From JAJEFO01 sp022819605 (GTDB lineage Bacteria > Pseudomonadota > Alphaproteobacteria > Rhodobacterales > Rhodobacteraceae): a DNA stretch of 64,000 nt. Positions 26,512-36,963 of the stretch are shown here, in pieces. Under the pieces are notes generated by a model, which worked only from the letters and a program-made list of their open reading frames with translations, searched no databases and was not told where the DNA came from. Every line of letters begins with the position of its first letter. Positions within the stretch are counted from its first letter, which is position 1. The DNA lies in NCBI GenBank assembly GCA_965221545.1, contig OZ244901.1, forward strand, positions 1,178,001 to 1,242,000. Reading direction: 5' to 3'. Both the position numbers and the translations under genes were made by a program.

Positions 26512-27823
26512 AAAGGCCGTCGAACGCCTGATCCAGTCCATCGTGGACGTGATCGACATCCTCCATCGACAGACACATTGGCGGCACCATTCGCAGGCAG
26601 GATTGATAGGCACCCGACTTGGACAGGATGATGCCGCATTCGCGCGTTGCTTCGAAAACGGCCGCCGTTGTCTGGGGATCCGGCTCCTTGGACTTGCGAT
26701 CCTTGACCAGCTCGATGGCCAGCATCAGCCCCCGCCCGCGCACGTCGCCGATCGCCGGGTATTTTGCTTTCAGTGCATGCAGCCGCTCCAGCAGCGCCGC
26801 GCCGACGTCGCGGGCGTTTTCGCGCACCTTGTCTTCCTTGATCACCTGCAGCACCGCGCGTCCAGCCGCACAGGATGTTGGGTTCGCCCCGTATGTGTGG
26901 AACATGAACTTTTCTGCCATCGGCGCCGCGACATGCTTGCGAGCGACGACGGCGCCCAACGGGAAGCCGTTGCCGATGCCCTTGGCCATGACCACGATGT
27001 CTGGAATGACGCCATCAGCCTCGAAGCCCCACATGTGGTCACCGGTGCGGCCAAAACCGGCCTGAACCTCATCCGCGATCAGCAGGCCGCCATTTGCGCG
27101 GACCCGCTCGGCGGCGCCAGACATGTAGCCTTTGGGCAGTTCGACGATGCCGCCATAGCCCTGAACGCTTTCGATGACGATGCCCGCGACCTGCCCGGAG
27201 GTGGCGGCATCGATCGTGCGTTCGATTTCGTCCAGATAAGGTTCGGCTCCGGCGCTTTCGCCGAAAATACCACGGTATTGATGCGGGTCCGGCACGAACG
27301 CGACGTTGCCGGGCATGCCGGGATGCCGCCAGCCGGAAATGCCGGTTATCGACTGCGCGGCCGCTGTCGGGCCGTGATAGGCCGACCGCAGCGCCAGAAG
27401 ATCAAGGTTGCCAGTAAAGCGGCGGGCCATTGTCATGGCCAGATCGACGGCTTCGGAGCCTGAGTTGGTGAAATGCACAACCCATTCGATGCAGTCGCTG
27501 GAGTTGGGCATGGTGGCGGCCAGTTCCTCGGCAAAGTGCGCCGGGACCGGATGATAGAACATGGTGGTGCAGTGCGTCAGTTCCCTGGCCTGCTCCATGG
27601 CGGCAGCGACGACCTTGGGGTGGCTGTGCCCCACCGAGATGCAGACGTTCATGCCCAGCAGATCGGTGTATTTGCGACCCTCGACATCCCAGAGGTATTG
27701 CATCGACCCCTTCCTGAACACCATCGGGTTCTTGAAGGGCACGAACTTGCTCTGAGAGGCAGCATAAAACCTGTCCCGCCGCCGAGCCGTGTCGTCCAGC
27801 ATCCAGTTCGTTTGCATGTTCAC
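26510..27823 (-). CDS. Class III PLP-dependent aminotransferase
   Basis: This 437-residue aminotransferase has the class III pattern: a S-G-S-E-A motif for PLP phosphate, the D-E-V-Q-A-G-F-G-R-T-G signature, and the PLP lysine in M-A-K-G-I-G-N-G-F-P. It resembles the alanine-glyoxylate/beta-amino-acid branch (AGXT2-like), but the substrate cannot be fixed from sequence. The GTG start overlaps the upstream mttB stop as GTGA with GGAGGAAACGC before it, so the two are translationally coupled. In this operon a role in glycine/glyoxylate or an amino by-product of methylamine breakdown is plausible. Its stop codon lies at the edge of the IS5-like element, so the last residues may have been altered by that insertion. 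Confidence 0.85.
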   Translation of the reverse strand: MNMQTNWMLDDTARRRDRFYAASQSKFVPFKNPMVFRKGSMQYLWDVEGRKYTDLLGMNVCISVGHSHPKVVAAAMEQARELTHCTTMFYHPVPAHFAEELAATMPNSSDCIEWVVHFTNSGSEAVDLAMTMARRFTGNLDLLALRSAYHGPTAAAQSITGISGWRHPGMPGNVAFVPDPHQYRGIFGESAGAEPYLDEIERTIDAATSGQVAGIVIESVQGYGGIVELPKGYMSGAAERVRANGGLLIADEVQAGFGRTGDHMWGFEADGVIPDIVVMAKGIGNGFPLGAVVARKHVAAPMAEKFMFHTYGANPTSCAAGRAVLQVIKEDKVRENARDVGAALLERLHALKAKYPAIGDVRGRGLMLAIELVKDRKSKEPDPQTTAAVFEATRECGIILSKSGAYQSCLRMVPPMCLSMEDVDHVHDGLDQAFDGL

Positions 27824-29352
27824 GCGTTTCCTCCCCCGATTTCCCGGCTGCGCCGGGCGACGAAATCTTCCAATGCTTCACGGATTCCAGCATCCATTGC
27901 CGGGGCTTCATACTCTTCGAGCAACTGCCTGACCCGGGCGCTGGCGCGTTCGTGTTGCCACAGCGCGCCCTCTGCGTGCCACTGTTCGTAAGTTCCGTTG
28001 TCAGACATTTGCCCGATCCAGAAGGCGGTTTCGAAATTGTCCTGCGTGTGCCGCGCACCCAGGAAATGTCCGCCGGGTTCGACCTCGAAGAACGCGTCCA
28101 TCGCTTGCGCGGCTTCCGAAAAGTCGACGCCCTGAACGAAACGCTGCATCGCCGAACAACGATCCGCATCCATGACGATCTTTTCGTAGCCGGTGGTCAG
28201 CAGCCCTTCAAGGCACCCGGTGGCGTGGATGATGAAGTTCACTCCGGCCATCGCCGCGCCCATGAGTTGCGATTGGCTTTCATATCCCGCCTGTGCGTCG
28301 GGGACCTTCGAGGCGGTCAGGCCGCCCACCGAGTGGAAAGGCAAGCCCAGACGGTCTGCCAGAGTCTTGGCGCACATCTGGAACTGGGTGCCTTCGGGCG
28401 TGCCGAAGGTGGGCGCCCCTGTCTTCAGGCTGATGGGTGAGAAGAATGTGCCGAAGGCCGCCGGGGCACCCGGGCGGATCAGCTGGATCAAGGCGACCGA
28501 CGCCATGACCTCGGCCAGAACCTGCGACAGGGACGCCGCCACCGAAACCGGCGACATGGCGCCGCCAAGAACGAACGGGGACACGACTGTGCACTGGCCT
28601 GCCCTCGCATATTCCTTGAGCGCCAGGAGCATCGTCTTGTCCATTACCAGCGGTGCGTTGGTGTTGACGACCGAGTAAAGTACGCAATTCCGGTCGACAA
28701 AGTCGCGGCCCATGGCGATGCGGCACATTTCGATCGTATCGCGGGCGCGTTCCGGCGCGGTGACAGCGCCCATGAAGGGCTTGTCGTTCAGCGCCAGATG
28801 GGCATGCGCCATGTGCAGGTGGCGCACCGGGACGGGGATGTCGACAGGCTCGACCACCACGCCGCCGGAGTGGTTCACCGCGCCCAGTTGATGATGCAGC
28901 TTGGTTATGTTCCTGAAGTCCTCGATCGTTGCGTACCGGCGGCCGTTTTCCATGTCGTGCACGAACGGCGGGCCAAAGCTGGGAGCGTAAACCTGCGCGT
29001 CGCCACCGATCTGTATTGATCGGCTGGGGTTGCGGGCGTGTTGCACAAAAACCGGCGGCGCGGTTCTGATCTTGTCCCGGCACCAACCGGGATCAAGGCG
29101 CACTCGTTCGCCATCGACGCGCGCCCCGTGCTTCCGGAACAGGTCCAGAGTGGCCGGATCGCCCCGGAAATCCATCCCGATTTCGTCCAGAATCCGGTCG
29201 GCGTTACGCTCGATGATGGCAATTGAATTCTCATCGACCAAACTGGCCTTGCCGATCCTGCGGAGGGCATAGGGAGCGGCTGTTGCGCCTTTGGCCTTGC
29301 GCGCGGCCAACCGTTCCCGTCGACCAGCACGCTTGATCGTGCTTCGTGCCAT
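27820..29352 (-). CDS. MttB-family methylamine/betaine methyltransferase (non-pyrrolysine)
   Basis: This 510-residue protein belongs to the trimethylamine methyltransferase (MttB) family: Y-A-P-S-F-G-P-P near the N-terminal third, long TIM-barrel core segments and the C-terminal G-G-H-F-L-G-A-R-H-T region. The frame has no internal amber codon, so it is the non-pyrrolysine branch, whose characterised members demethylate quaternary amines such as glycine betaine or proline betaine with a corrinoid partner. The start ATG at 29352 follows GGAGCGCCAGA. It is the first gene of a two-gene unit with the aminotransferase, 100 bases downstream of a LysR gene. No corrinoid protein or corrinoid methyltransferase gene is present in the window. 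Confidence 0.85.
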   Translation of the reverse strand: MARSTIKRAGRRERLAARKAKGATAAPYALRRIGKASLVDENSIAIIERNADRILDEIGMDFRGDPATLDLFRKHGARVDGERVRLDPGWCRDKIRTAPPVFVQHARNPSRSIQIGGDAQVYAPSFGPPFVHDMENGRRYATIEDFRNITKLHHQLGAVNHSGGVVVEPVDIPVPVRHLHMAHAHLALNDKPFMGAVTAPERARDTIEMCRIAMGRDFVDRNCVLYSVVNTNAPLVMDKTMLLALKEYARAGQCTVVSPFVLGGAMSPVSVAASLSQVLAEVMASVALIQLIRPGAPAAFGTFFSPISLKTGAPTFGTPEGTQFQMCAKTLADRLGLPFHSVGGLTASKVPDAQAGYESQSQLMGAAMAGVNFIIHATGCLEGLLTTGYEKIVMDADRCSAMQRFVQGVDFSEAAQAMDAFFEVEPGGHFLGARHTQDNFETAFWIGQMSDNGTYEQWHAEGALWQHERASARVRQLLEEYEAPAMDAGIREALEDFVARRSREIGGGNA

Positions 29353-29452
29353 TCTGGCGCTCCATCGCGATCCTGTCTTGCGTTACTCATGACAAGGAAT
29401 TTGCGCTTCGCACAGTGAAACCGGGCAACATAAGTTCAAATTATGATCCGGA

Positions 29453-30418
29453 TTAGGTGTGGTAGAACACGTTTCCGGCAATGTCCGGAAGCAGCCTTTC
29501 AAAGTTCTGACGCAACATCCGCCCGCTTTCCAAAGCGATCCGTGCGGGGATGTCGTCCATCTCTCCGGCGCGCCAAATGGCCACGATCGAGCGCTTGAAA
29601 CCGGCGATCGGCAACGGGGCGACGCGCAGGTCCATGCCTTCGGCTACGGCATCGACAAGCAGGCTGGGTGTCAGGATCGCGAAGCATTTCCCTGTGACGA
29701 CCCCGGCTACCACCATCGAGGCTCTGTCAGCCTCCATCGAGCACGGAAGCTCCAGCCGGCAACGCTGCAGGTGCTGATCCGTTCTGCGGCCCACCGGCAC
29801 ATCGGAACTGAAGCGAACCAGGGACAGTCTTTCCGAGATGTCCAGGATGTCTTCCACCGGCCCGTCATAATCTTCAGGCAGCACAAGGCAATACTGCTCG
29901 TCCAGGATGGGAATGGCTTCGAATTCAGAAAGATCGCATTGCGGGTCCGAGGTGATTGCAATGTCGACGGAACGCGCCTTAAGCGCGGCCTGGTGATCCG
30001 TGGCAAGCCCCGCAGACAGACTGAGTTCGGGGATGTTCAATTCACCGCGCACCAAGTCCGACAGGCCAGGTGTCAAGGTGGTGGCAATTGATGCCAGCAA
30101 CGCCACGCGAAGGACGGGCAGAGAACTGGACTGCACATGCCGCAACTCTGACTTCAGGTCCCTGACCTCGTCCAGGATACGAATTGCGCGCCGATGCAGG
30201 ATTCCACCGGAACGAGTCAGCTTCAGCGGCCTGCTTGTCCGATCGAACAGGGTCGCATTCAGCGACGTTTCAAGTTTCTTGATCTGCTGCGATACAGCGG
30301 ACTGGGTCATCCCCAACGTGGCCGCCGCGGCGGTGACATGGCGTGCGTCGCACACGGCCATGAAAACTTCCAAAGCGCGCAAAAGGCTTATGTCCCCGTC
30401 TGGCGGGCGTCTTTTCAC
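29453..30418 (-). CDS. LysR-type transcriptional regulator
   Basis: The 321-residue protein has a typical N-terminal winged helix (T-A-A-A-A-T-L-G-M-T-Q-S-A-V-S-Q-Q-I-K) and a LysR substrate-binding domain. It is divergent from the two dehydrogenase genes and upstream of mttB on the same strand, so it is placed to control both arms of the betaine/methylamine module. The inducer is unknown; a methylated amine is a reasonable guess. Confidence 0.88.
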   Translation of the reverse strand: MKRRPPDGDISLLRALEVFMAVCDARHVTAAAATLGMTQSAVSQQIKKLETSLNATLFDRTSRPLKLTRSGGILHRRAIRILDEVRDLKSELRHVQSSSLPVLRVALLASIATTLTPGLSDLVRGELNIPELSLSAGLATDHQAALKARSVDIAITSDPQCDLSEFEAIPILDEQYCLVLPEDYDGPVEDILDISERLSLVRFSSDVPVGRRTDQHLQRCRLELPCSMEADRASMVVAGVVTGKCFAILTPSLLVDAVAEGMDLRVAPLPIAGFKRSIVAIWRAGEMDDIPARIALESGRMLRQNFERLLPDIAGNVFYHT

Positions 30419-30630
30419 TTCGCTCTTCTCTTGTTGGCCCCTGCGATTGTTCAGGTCACTTCTTGATCCACGTGCGTGCCAAAGTCAATCTTCGGGCGCA
30501 TTTGCGCATGAGGCCGCGGCGTCAGCATTAGGTGAGCTTCTGGCCTTCAACAAAGTTTCTAACGTTGCGCGTATCGGCTTGCGACCGAATGGCCTACGGC
30601 CAACAACTCTCGTGAAGAGCGAGGCACGGA
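30419..30630. promoter_or_regulatory. Divergent control region between LysR and dehydrogenase genes
   Basis: This 212-base gap holds the promoters for both directions. It contains dyads such as GCGCATTTGCGC and GGCCTACGGCC that could be LysR sites, but no clear T-N11-A box or sigma-70 promoter was fixed by eye. Confidence 0.35.
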
Positions 30631-33018
30631 ATGAAGAAGGTCATCATCGTCGGCGGGGGCGTGATCGGTCTGGGTCTTGCCTATCATTTGGCGGGCCGGG
30701 CGCAGGTCACATTGCTGGAGCGCAATCAGCTGGCCAGTGGCACAAGCTGGCACGCCGCCGGGATCATCGGACCTTTGCGCGCAACGCCGAACATGACAAG
30801 GCTCGCCATGTATGCTGGCGAGCTGTTTCCGAAGCTCGAAGAGGAAGCAGGTCTGTCAACCGGGTATCGCCAGACCGGCGGCTACTGGCTGGCGCGGGAA
30901 GATGCACGCATGGACGAGTTGCGCCGCGTCGCGGCCCTGGGTGCGCATTTGGGGCTGACGCCGTCGGTGGTCGGGCCGGATCAGGTCAGCATGCCGGGGC
31001 TTGACCTGAACGGAATCGTTGGGGCGCTGCGGGTCGAAGAAGACGCCAATGCCAACCCGTTCGATCTGTGCATGGCCTATGCCAAGGTCGCCCGAGCGAA
31101 AGGCGTCGAGATGCAAGAAGACGTACAGGTCGCCTCCCTGCTGATCGAGAACGGCACCGCCAAGGGGGTGCGCCTGGCCAACCGTACCGAGATGCTGGCC
31201 GATCAGGTCGCGTTGTGCGCCGGTGCATGGTCGAAGAAGCTGGCGGATGAGGCCGGAGTTGCGCTGCCCCTGCAGGCGGTCGAGCACATGTACGTTGTCA
31301 CGGAGCCGATGGCCAATCTGCCCAACCCCTGTCCGGTGCTGCGCGACCTTGATCGGGGCATCTATGTCAAGGGCGATGCCGGCAAGCTGGTGATCGGCGG
31401 GTTCGAGCCGGATGCCAAGGTCTGGGATGCCTTCGGCCCCGAAGGCGACCGGCCATTTCTGGAACTGCCCGAGGACTGGGATCAGTTCATGCCGTTCATG
31501 GAGGCCGCGCTGGCGCTGGTTCCTGCGCTGGAGTCGGCGGGCATTCGCCATTTCATGAACGGTCCGGAGAGCTTTACCGTCGACACCAAACCGCTGATCG
31601 GGCAAACGCCCGAGGTCGATGGCCTTTATGTTGCGGCGGGCATGAATTCGGTCGGGTTCATGTCCTCGGCGGGCATTGGGCGTTTTCTGGCCGACTGGAT
31701 GGTCGAGAACGCACCGCCGATGGATCTGTGGGAAGTGGACATAGCCCGCGCCGACCCGCGCGCCGCGACGCAGGATCACATCGAGACGCGCATGAAAGAG
31801 GCCGTCTCTGACGCTTTCGCCCTGCATTGGCCGTTCAAGCAGCCCACGGCGGGGCGCGGGCTGCGCCGATCAGCATTGCATGACCGCTGGGCTGAAGCGG
31901 GGGCGGAATTCGGCCTGACCGCCGGGTGGGAGCGCGGACTATGGTATGCCCGGGACGAAAGTGAACGCGACCTGCCGTACTCGGTGGGCGAGCAGCCTTG
32001 GTACCCGATTGCCGCCCGCGAGGCCGCGCAGATGGCGGAAGGCACGGCGATGCTCGATCTGTCGCCCCTTGGCAAGTTCGACATTCGGGGCCCCGACGCC
32101 TTGGCGCTCATGCAATGTCTGGCGACGGCAAATCTGGATGTCCCGGCCGGTCGGACGGTTTACACTCCCCTGACGAACGCCAGAGGCGGCATTGAGGCGG
32201 ACGTCACGCTCTCCCGCATCGCACCGGACCGGTTCCGCATGACGTCCGGGGCCGCCGCCCGGCGCAAGGATCTGGCGTGGCTGCGCCGCCATGCCGCCGG
32301 GCGGCGTGCGGCGATTTCGGACGTGACCGAAGCCGAGGTCGTCATCGGTGTCATGGGCGCAGGTGCCCGGGCGGTGCTGAAGTCCCTGTCACCGGATGAC
32401 TGGGACGACTTTCCGTTCTCGACATTCCGAACAGTGACGGTCGCCGGACAACAGGTTACCGCGACCCGCGTCAGTTTCGTGGGCGAGCTTGGCTGGGAAC
32501 TCTCCGTCGACGCGGACCGCGGTGCAGCGGTGTTTGACGGGCTCCGGTCCGCCGGTGCAGGCCCAATGGGCCATTTTGCCCTGGATGGCTGCCGAATCGA
32601 AAAGGGCTTCAGGCACTGGGGGCACGATCTGGGGCCCGAGATCACCCCGCTGGAAGCCGGGCTGGGCTTTGCCATCGACTGGAACAGGGAGTTTCTGTGC
32701 AAGACCGTGCTGACGGAGCAAAGGCGACGCGGGCCGCGACGGCGACAGGTGATGTTCGACCTGCCCTCGCATCCTCTTATCCTGCATGATGAACCGATTT
32801 GGGAAGACGGGCGCGTCGTCGGCCTGACCACCAGCGGCGCACGGGGCGCACGCACGGGGCGGTCACTGGCGCTCGGGCTGATCGGGATAGCGCCGCACGA
32901 AAGGCTGTCGGTCACATGCGAGCGAAGCTTCGAAATAGAGGTTGCGGGGGCCCGCCATCAGGCCCGCGTGTTGATGCGCCCGCCGTTCGACCCGAAAGGC
33001 GAAAGGATGCGCGGATGA
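30631..33018 (+). CDS. FAD-dependent dimethylglycine/sarcosine dehydrogenase with GcvT domain (first copy)
   Basis: The 795-residue protein has an N-terminal DAO-type FAD domain (V-G-G-G-V-I-G-L-G-L) and the S-W-H-A-A-G motif, whose His carries covalent FAD in dimethylglycine dehydrogenases. A FAO linker region and a C-terminal aminomethyltransferase (GcvT) half with G-E-L-G-W-E-L follow. The family oxidises N-methyl groups of dimethylglycine or sarcosine and passes the one-carbon unit to tetrahydrofolate. The stop overlaps the next start as ATGA. Two such proteins in tandem suggest successive demethylations or a heteromeric enzyme. Exact substrate not determinable from sequence. Confidence 0.87.
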   Translation: MKKVIIVGGGVIGLGLAYHLAGRAQVTLLERNQLASGTSWHAAGIIGPLRATPNMTRLAMYAGELFPKLEEEAGLSTGYRQTGGYWLAREDARMDELRRVAALGAHLGLTPSVVGPDQVSMPGLDLNGIVGALRVEEDANANPFDLCMAYAKVARAKGVEMQEDVQVASLLIENGTAKGVRLANRTEMLADQVALCAGAWSKKLADEAGVALPLQAVEHMYVVTEPMANLPNPCPVLRDLDRGIYVKGDAGKLVIGGFEPDAKVWDAFGPEGDRPFLELPEDWDQFMPFMEAALALVPALESAGIRHFMNGPESFTVDTKPLIGQTPEVDGLYVAAGMNSVGFMSSAGIGRFLADWMVENAPPMDLWEVDIARADPRAATQDHIETRMKEAVSDAFALHWPFKQPTAGRGLRRSALHDRWAEAGAEFGLTAGWERGLWYARDESERDLPYSVGEQPWYPIAAREAAQMAEGTAMLDLSPLGKFDIRGPDALALMQCLATANLDVPAGRTVYTPLTNARGGIEADVTLSRIAPDRFRMTSGAAARRKDLAWLRRHAAGRRAAISDVTEAEVVIGVMGAGARAVLKSLSPDDWDDFPFSTFRTVTVAGQQVTATRVSFVGELGWELSVDADRGAAVFDGLRSAGAGPMGHFALDGCRIEKGFRHWGHDLGPEITPLEAGLGFAIDWNREFLCKTVLTEQRRRGPRRRQVMFDLPSHPLILHDEPIWEDGRVVGLTTSGARGARTGRSLALGLIGIAPHERLSVTCERSFEIEVAGARHQARVLMRPPFDPKGERMRG

Positions 33019-35429
33019 CCAGCATCAATGCCCAGGTCCTGATCATCGGGGGTGGCGCGATGGGCGTGTCGCTGATGTATCACCTGGCCAAGGCCGGATG
33101 GTCCGACGTTGTCTTGACGGAAAAGAACGACCTGACCCACGGCTCAACCTGGCACGCGGCCGGGCTGTGCACGCATTTCGCGCACAACCCCACAATTCAG
33201 GAACTGCGCGCCACGTCCGTGCGGCTGTACCGCGACATCCTGCCGGACGAGACCGGGGACACCTGCGGCTTTCACCGTTCGGGCGCGATGCGGATCACGT
33301 CGAACCCGGACCGGATGGACGAGTTCGCACACGTGGCCGGCCTGTCGCGGTTCACGGGCTACGACCTGCAAATGCTGACGCCCGACGATGTCGAGGGCTT
33401 GCATCCGCTGGCCCGGACCGAGGGATTGCTGGGCGGAATCTACGAACCCGACGACGGCCATGTGGATCCGACGCTCGCCACCAATGCAATGGCCAGGGTG
33501 GCGCGCCGGAACGGTGCCACCATCCTGCGCCATAATCCGGTGACGTCGATCCGACGCGAAGGGGGCAACTGGGCAGTCGAAACCGAGAGAGCGACGATCC
33601 GCGCCATGCATCTGGTCAATGCCGCAGGCACCTGGGGCTGGGAAATCGGTCGCATGATGGGGCTGAACATCCCCTCGGTGCCGGTTCTTCACCAATATCT
33701 TGTCACCGACACCGTTCGGGCGGTGGCGGAGCGGGTTGCCGCAGGCCTGCCCGAACTGCCGGTGATCCGCGACCCGGAGGAAAGCTGGTATGTGCGGCAG
33801 GAACGCGACGGCCTGATCCTCGGCCCTTATGAAAAGGATGCGCAGCCGTGGTCGATCGACGGCTGCCCGCCCGATTTCGGTGCCGACCTGCTGCCGCCTG
33901 ACCTGGACCGGGTCGAAGACATCATCATGATGGCGATGGAGCGTATCCCGGCACTTGCAACCAGCGGCATCAAGTCAGTCGTCAATGGCCCGATCACTTT
34001 CACGCCGGATGCCAACCCCCTGATCGGCCCGGTGCACGGGTTGCCGAATGCGTGGCTGCTGACCGGGTCCAGCATGGGTGTAATGGAAGGCGGCGGGTCT
34101 GGCTGGTTCCTGGCCCACTGGATGACCCAAGGTGCGCCGCCGATGGATGCGATGGCCATCGACGGCCGCCGATTCGGCATCTGGGCCGACCGCGACTATC
34201 GCGTCGAAAAGGCCATCGAGTGTTTCGGCCTGCAGTTCGGCGTGCACTACCCGCATGAAGAACGCCCGGCGGCCCGCGGCAAGAGACTGTCGCCGGTCCA
34301 CGACCTGATGATCGCGCGTGGCGCGGTCATGGGCGCCGTCCATGGGTGGGAACGTCCCAACTGGTTCAGCGACAAAACGGGCGACGAAGCCGTTCCGAGC
34401 TTCCGTCGCTCGAACTGGTTCAGCCCGGTTGCGCGGGAATGCGGTACCGTTACGAACGCGGTCGGCCTCGCGGACATGTCCTTCCTTTCCAAATTCGAGG
34501 TGAAGGGTGCGGATGCCCGGGCCTTCGTGGACTCGATCGGCGCAAACAGGGTACCCGAGGCTGGGCGGGTCGGCCTGACCCACGCCCTGACCCATGCGGG
34601 CGGAACCTGCTCGGAATTCACGGTGGCGGCTCTGGCCAAGGACCACCTCTGCCTGACCTCGGCCGCTGCCGCCGAAGAGATGGACGAGGACCTGCTGCGG
34701 GACCGGGCCATCGGTTTCGACGTCACCATAACGCGCGTCACCGACGCGTTCGGCGTTCTGGGTCTGATGGGTCCGAAATCGCGCGAAGTACTGGGCACGC
34801 TGACCGACGCTGCGCTGGATGCCGACTTCCCGTGGCTTTCCGTCCGGGAAATCACCGTCGCCGGAATCGCCGTGCGCGCCTTGCGCATCTCGTATGTGGG
34901 CGAACTGGGCTGGGAGCTGCACGTGGCCGCCGACCGGATGGCCGAGTTGTTCCTCGCCTTGGAAAGAGTCGGAAAGCCGCATGGCCTGGGTTTCTTTGGC
35001 GCCTACGCAATGAATGCAATGCGGCTCGAGAAAGGGTATCGCGCCTGGGGCAGCGACTTCACCACCGAACGGACACCGGTGGAATCAGGCGTGGATTTCC
35101 TGATCAGGATGGACCATGACTTCATCGGCAAGGACGCGCTGGCCAGGCGCATGAAATCCGAAGACCGGTGGGAGATGGTGCTTCTGGACATCGCAAACGG
35201 AGAGGTTGATCCCTACCATGCCCATGGCGTCGTGCAGGCAGATCGCGTTGTTGGAATTGTCACCTCCGCCGCCTATGGCGGACGCACGAACAAGACCCTT
35301 GCGCTGGCCTATCTGCGGGACCGAACCGCGCGCGACGGCCTGGAAGTCGAGATTCTGGGGCAAAGACGAGCGGCGCAGATCCTTGAACAGGTCCCCTTTG
35401 ACCCCAACAATGCTCGCATGAAGTGCTGA
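33015..35429 (+). CDS. FAD-dependent dimethylglycine/sarcosine dehydrogenase with GcvT domain (second copy)
   Basis: This 804-residue paralogue of the upstream gene has the same layout: I-G-G-G-A-M-G-V-S-L FAD fold, T-W-H-A-A-G covalent-flavin motif, and a C-terminal GcvT half with G-E-L-G-W-E-L and the closing P-F-D-P-N. The open frame extends upstream inside the previous gene; the ATG at 33015 is chosen because it forms an ATGA junction and begins exactly at the flavin-binding fold. The two paralogues differ too much to be a recent duplication, so they probably have distinct substrates (for example dimethylglycine and sarcosine). Confidence 0.88.
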   Translation: MTSINAQVLIIGGGAMGVSLMYHLAKAGWSDVVLTEKNDLTHGSTWHAAGLCTHFAHNPTIQELRATSVRLYRDILPDETGDTCGFHRSGAMRITSNPDRMDEFAHVAGLSRFTGYDLQMLTPDDVEGLHPLARTEGLLGGIYEPDDGHVDPTLATNAMARVARRNGATILRHNPVTSIRREGGNWAVETERATIRAMHLVNAAGTWGWEIGRMMGLNIPSVPVLHQYLVTDTVRAVAERVAAGLPELPVIRDPEESWYVRQERDGLILGPYEKDAQPWSIDGCPPDFGADLLPPDLDRVEDIIMMAMERIPALATSGIKSVVNGPITFTPDANPLIGPVHGLPNAWLLTGSSMGVMEGGGSGWFLAHWMTQGAPPMDAMAIDGRRFGIWADRDYRVEKAIECFGLQFGVHYPHEERPAARGKRLSPVHDLMIARGAVMGAVHGWERPNWFSDKTGDEAVPSFRRSNWFSPVARECGTVTNAVGLADMSFLSKFEVKGADARAFVDSIGANRVPEAGRVGLTHALTHAGGTCSEFTVAALAKDHLCLTSAAAAEEMDEDLLRDRAIGFDVTITRVTDAFGVLGLMGPKSREVLGTLTDAALDADFPWLSVREITVAGIAVRALRISYVGELGWELHVAADRMAELFLALERVGKPHGLGFFGAYAMNAMRLEKGYRAWGSDFTTERTPVESGVDFLIRMDHDFIGKDALARRMKSEDRWEMVLLDIANGEVDPYHAHGVVQADRVVGIVTSAAYGGRTNKTLALAYLRDRTARDGLEVEILGQRRAAQILEQVPFDPNNARMKC

Positions 35430-35433
35430 GACC

Positions 35434-35462
35434 GGTCCATCCGCCTGGACCAGGCCGGCCTG
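35434..35462. terminator. Bidirectional hairpin between convergent genes
   Basis: GGTCCA-N6-TGGACC is followed at once by the palindrome CAGGCCGGCCTG in the 40-base gap between convergent dehydrogenase and permease genes. A short T-run follows on the plus strand. Confidence 0.5.
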
Positions 35463-35469
35463 TTTCGCG

Positions 35470-36963
35470 TCAGTTTCTGCCTTGCACAATGCGATCCAGG
35501 ACCATGGCGCACATCAGGATTGCGAGGCCAGCGAGGATGCCCTGGCCCACAGCGGCGTATTGCAGTGCACTGAGCACGTCCTCTCCCAGCCCTTTCGCCC
35601 CGATCAGCGACGCGATCACGACCATGGACAAACACATCAGCAGTGTCTGATTGATGCCCGTCATGATCGACGGCATGGCCAGCGGCAGATCGACCTTGAA
35701 CAACAGGAACCTGGGGCTGGCTCCAAACGAGGTCGCCGCTTCGCGGATGGTTTCGGGCACGCCCGCAATGCCGAGCGCGGTCAGGCGGATCACCGGCGGC
35801 ATGCCGAACACGAGCGTCGCGACAATCCCGGGCGGCTTGCCGATGCCGAAAAAGGCAATCACCGGGATCAGATAGACAAAGGCAGGCATGGTCTGCATGA
35901 AATCCAGCACCGGGCGCAGAAAGGCATAGGCGCGCGGCTTGCGCCCGCACCAGACGCCGACCGGGATCCCGATCAGCACGCACAGGAAGGCCGCCGTGCC
36001 CAGCAGTGCGACCGTCGCCATGCTTTTCTCCCAAAAGCCCAGTACTGCCAGTTAGGCCAGGGCAGCCCCGGAGAATATGGCGACCCGTGGCCCGGAAACC
36101 TGCAAGGCGATGGACAGGATGGCGATCATGACGATGGGCCAAGGGGTGACCACCAGACATGTTTCCATCAAGTCCAGCGCACCGTTGATGACCGCAGTGA
36201 TGCCCGAGAAGAAAATGCTGAAGTTGTCGGCAATCGCTGCCACGCCACCGTCAATCCCCACCGATATCGCGTAACGGAATTCGGTGGCGGCGGGAAAGAC
36301 AGTCAGCCAGTCCGGGGCATTTGTCGTGGCAAAGCGGTAAGCTGCCAACGGATAGCAGGCCAGAACCAGGCCTGCGGCGAAGCACGCGCGCGCCACGGGA
36401 AGACCGTGGGGCAAGTCGTGGTTTCCCTGCCAGCGGCGGAACCGGGCTGCAAGCCCCGCGTTGGCCAGCGTTGCGACGGCAAGACGCACTCCCAGGAAAA
36501 GCGCCGCACCGGTCAGAACATGGGCCGGCGCCCTGGCGCGGTCCGCTTCCGCCTCAGCGCGCGCCCTTTCCGCCGCTGCGGCGATCGCTTCGGCCGAGGA
36601 CTTCATGCTTTCTCCCAACGTGCTGCCTTCGGCAATTGCAGCCTCGGCTGCCTCCATCCGGTCAGCGGCCTGGGCCGCCAGACGGTCGGCACGCGCAATG
36701 GCCTCGCCCCCGAGGTCTCCGAAAAGACCGATGCATATCAGCACGACGGCAAGAATCTCGACCGCGAAGACGACCCAGAACGCCGCCCAAAGCGACCGGG
36801 CTCCTAGCCAGAAAGGTCCCAGCAGCCCGGCCCACAGATTGAATGTCAGGGCAAACCCGCCGGTATTCGCAATCCGGTCGAAGGCCCGCGCGTAGTAGTC
36901 CGCGTTGCGGTCCGTGAACCGCTGAACCAAGGCTGCGAAGCTGTCAGATTTGTGCATGGTCAT
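35470..36963 (-). pseudogene. Glycine-betaine/proline ABC transporter permease with an in-frame stop
   Basis: The ProW/OpuAB-type permease starts at ATG 36963 (GGGAGAGATCTG before it, start overlapping the ATPase stop as TGATG). It has N-terminal membrane segments, an unusual alanine/glutamate-rich helical segment (about residues 90-130) and the start of the transport domain. A TAA at 36052-36054 interrupts it; the same frame continues for 10 codons and then covers the remaining permease, including the E-A-A-T-S-F-G-A-S EAA loop near 35740. Without the stop it would be a 497-residue protein. Either the transporter is lost, the two halves are made separately (ATG at 36021), or one base is a sequencing error. 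Confidence 0.85.

Noticed and set aside
27820..29352. Pyrrolysine-containing trimethylamine methyltransferase
   Set aside because: The frame is continuous without an amber codon, so it belongs to the non-pyrrolysine branch.
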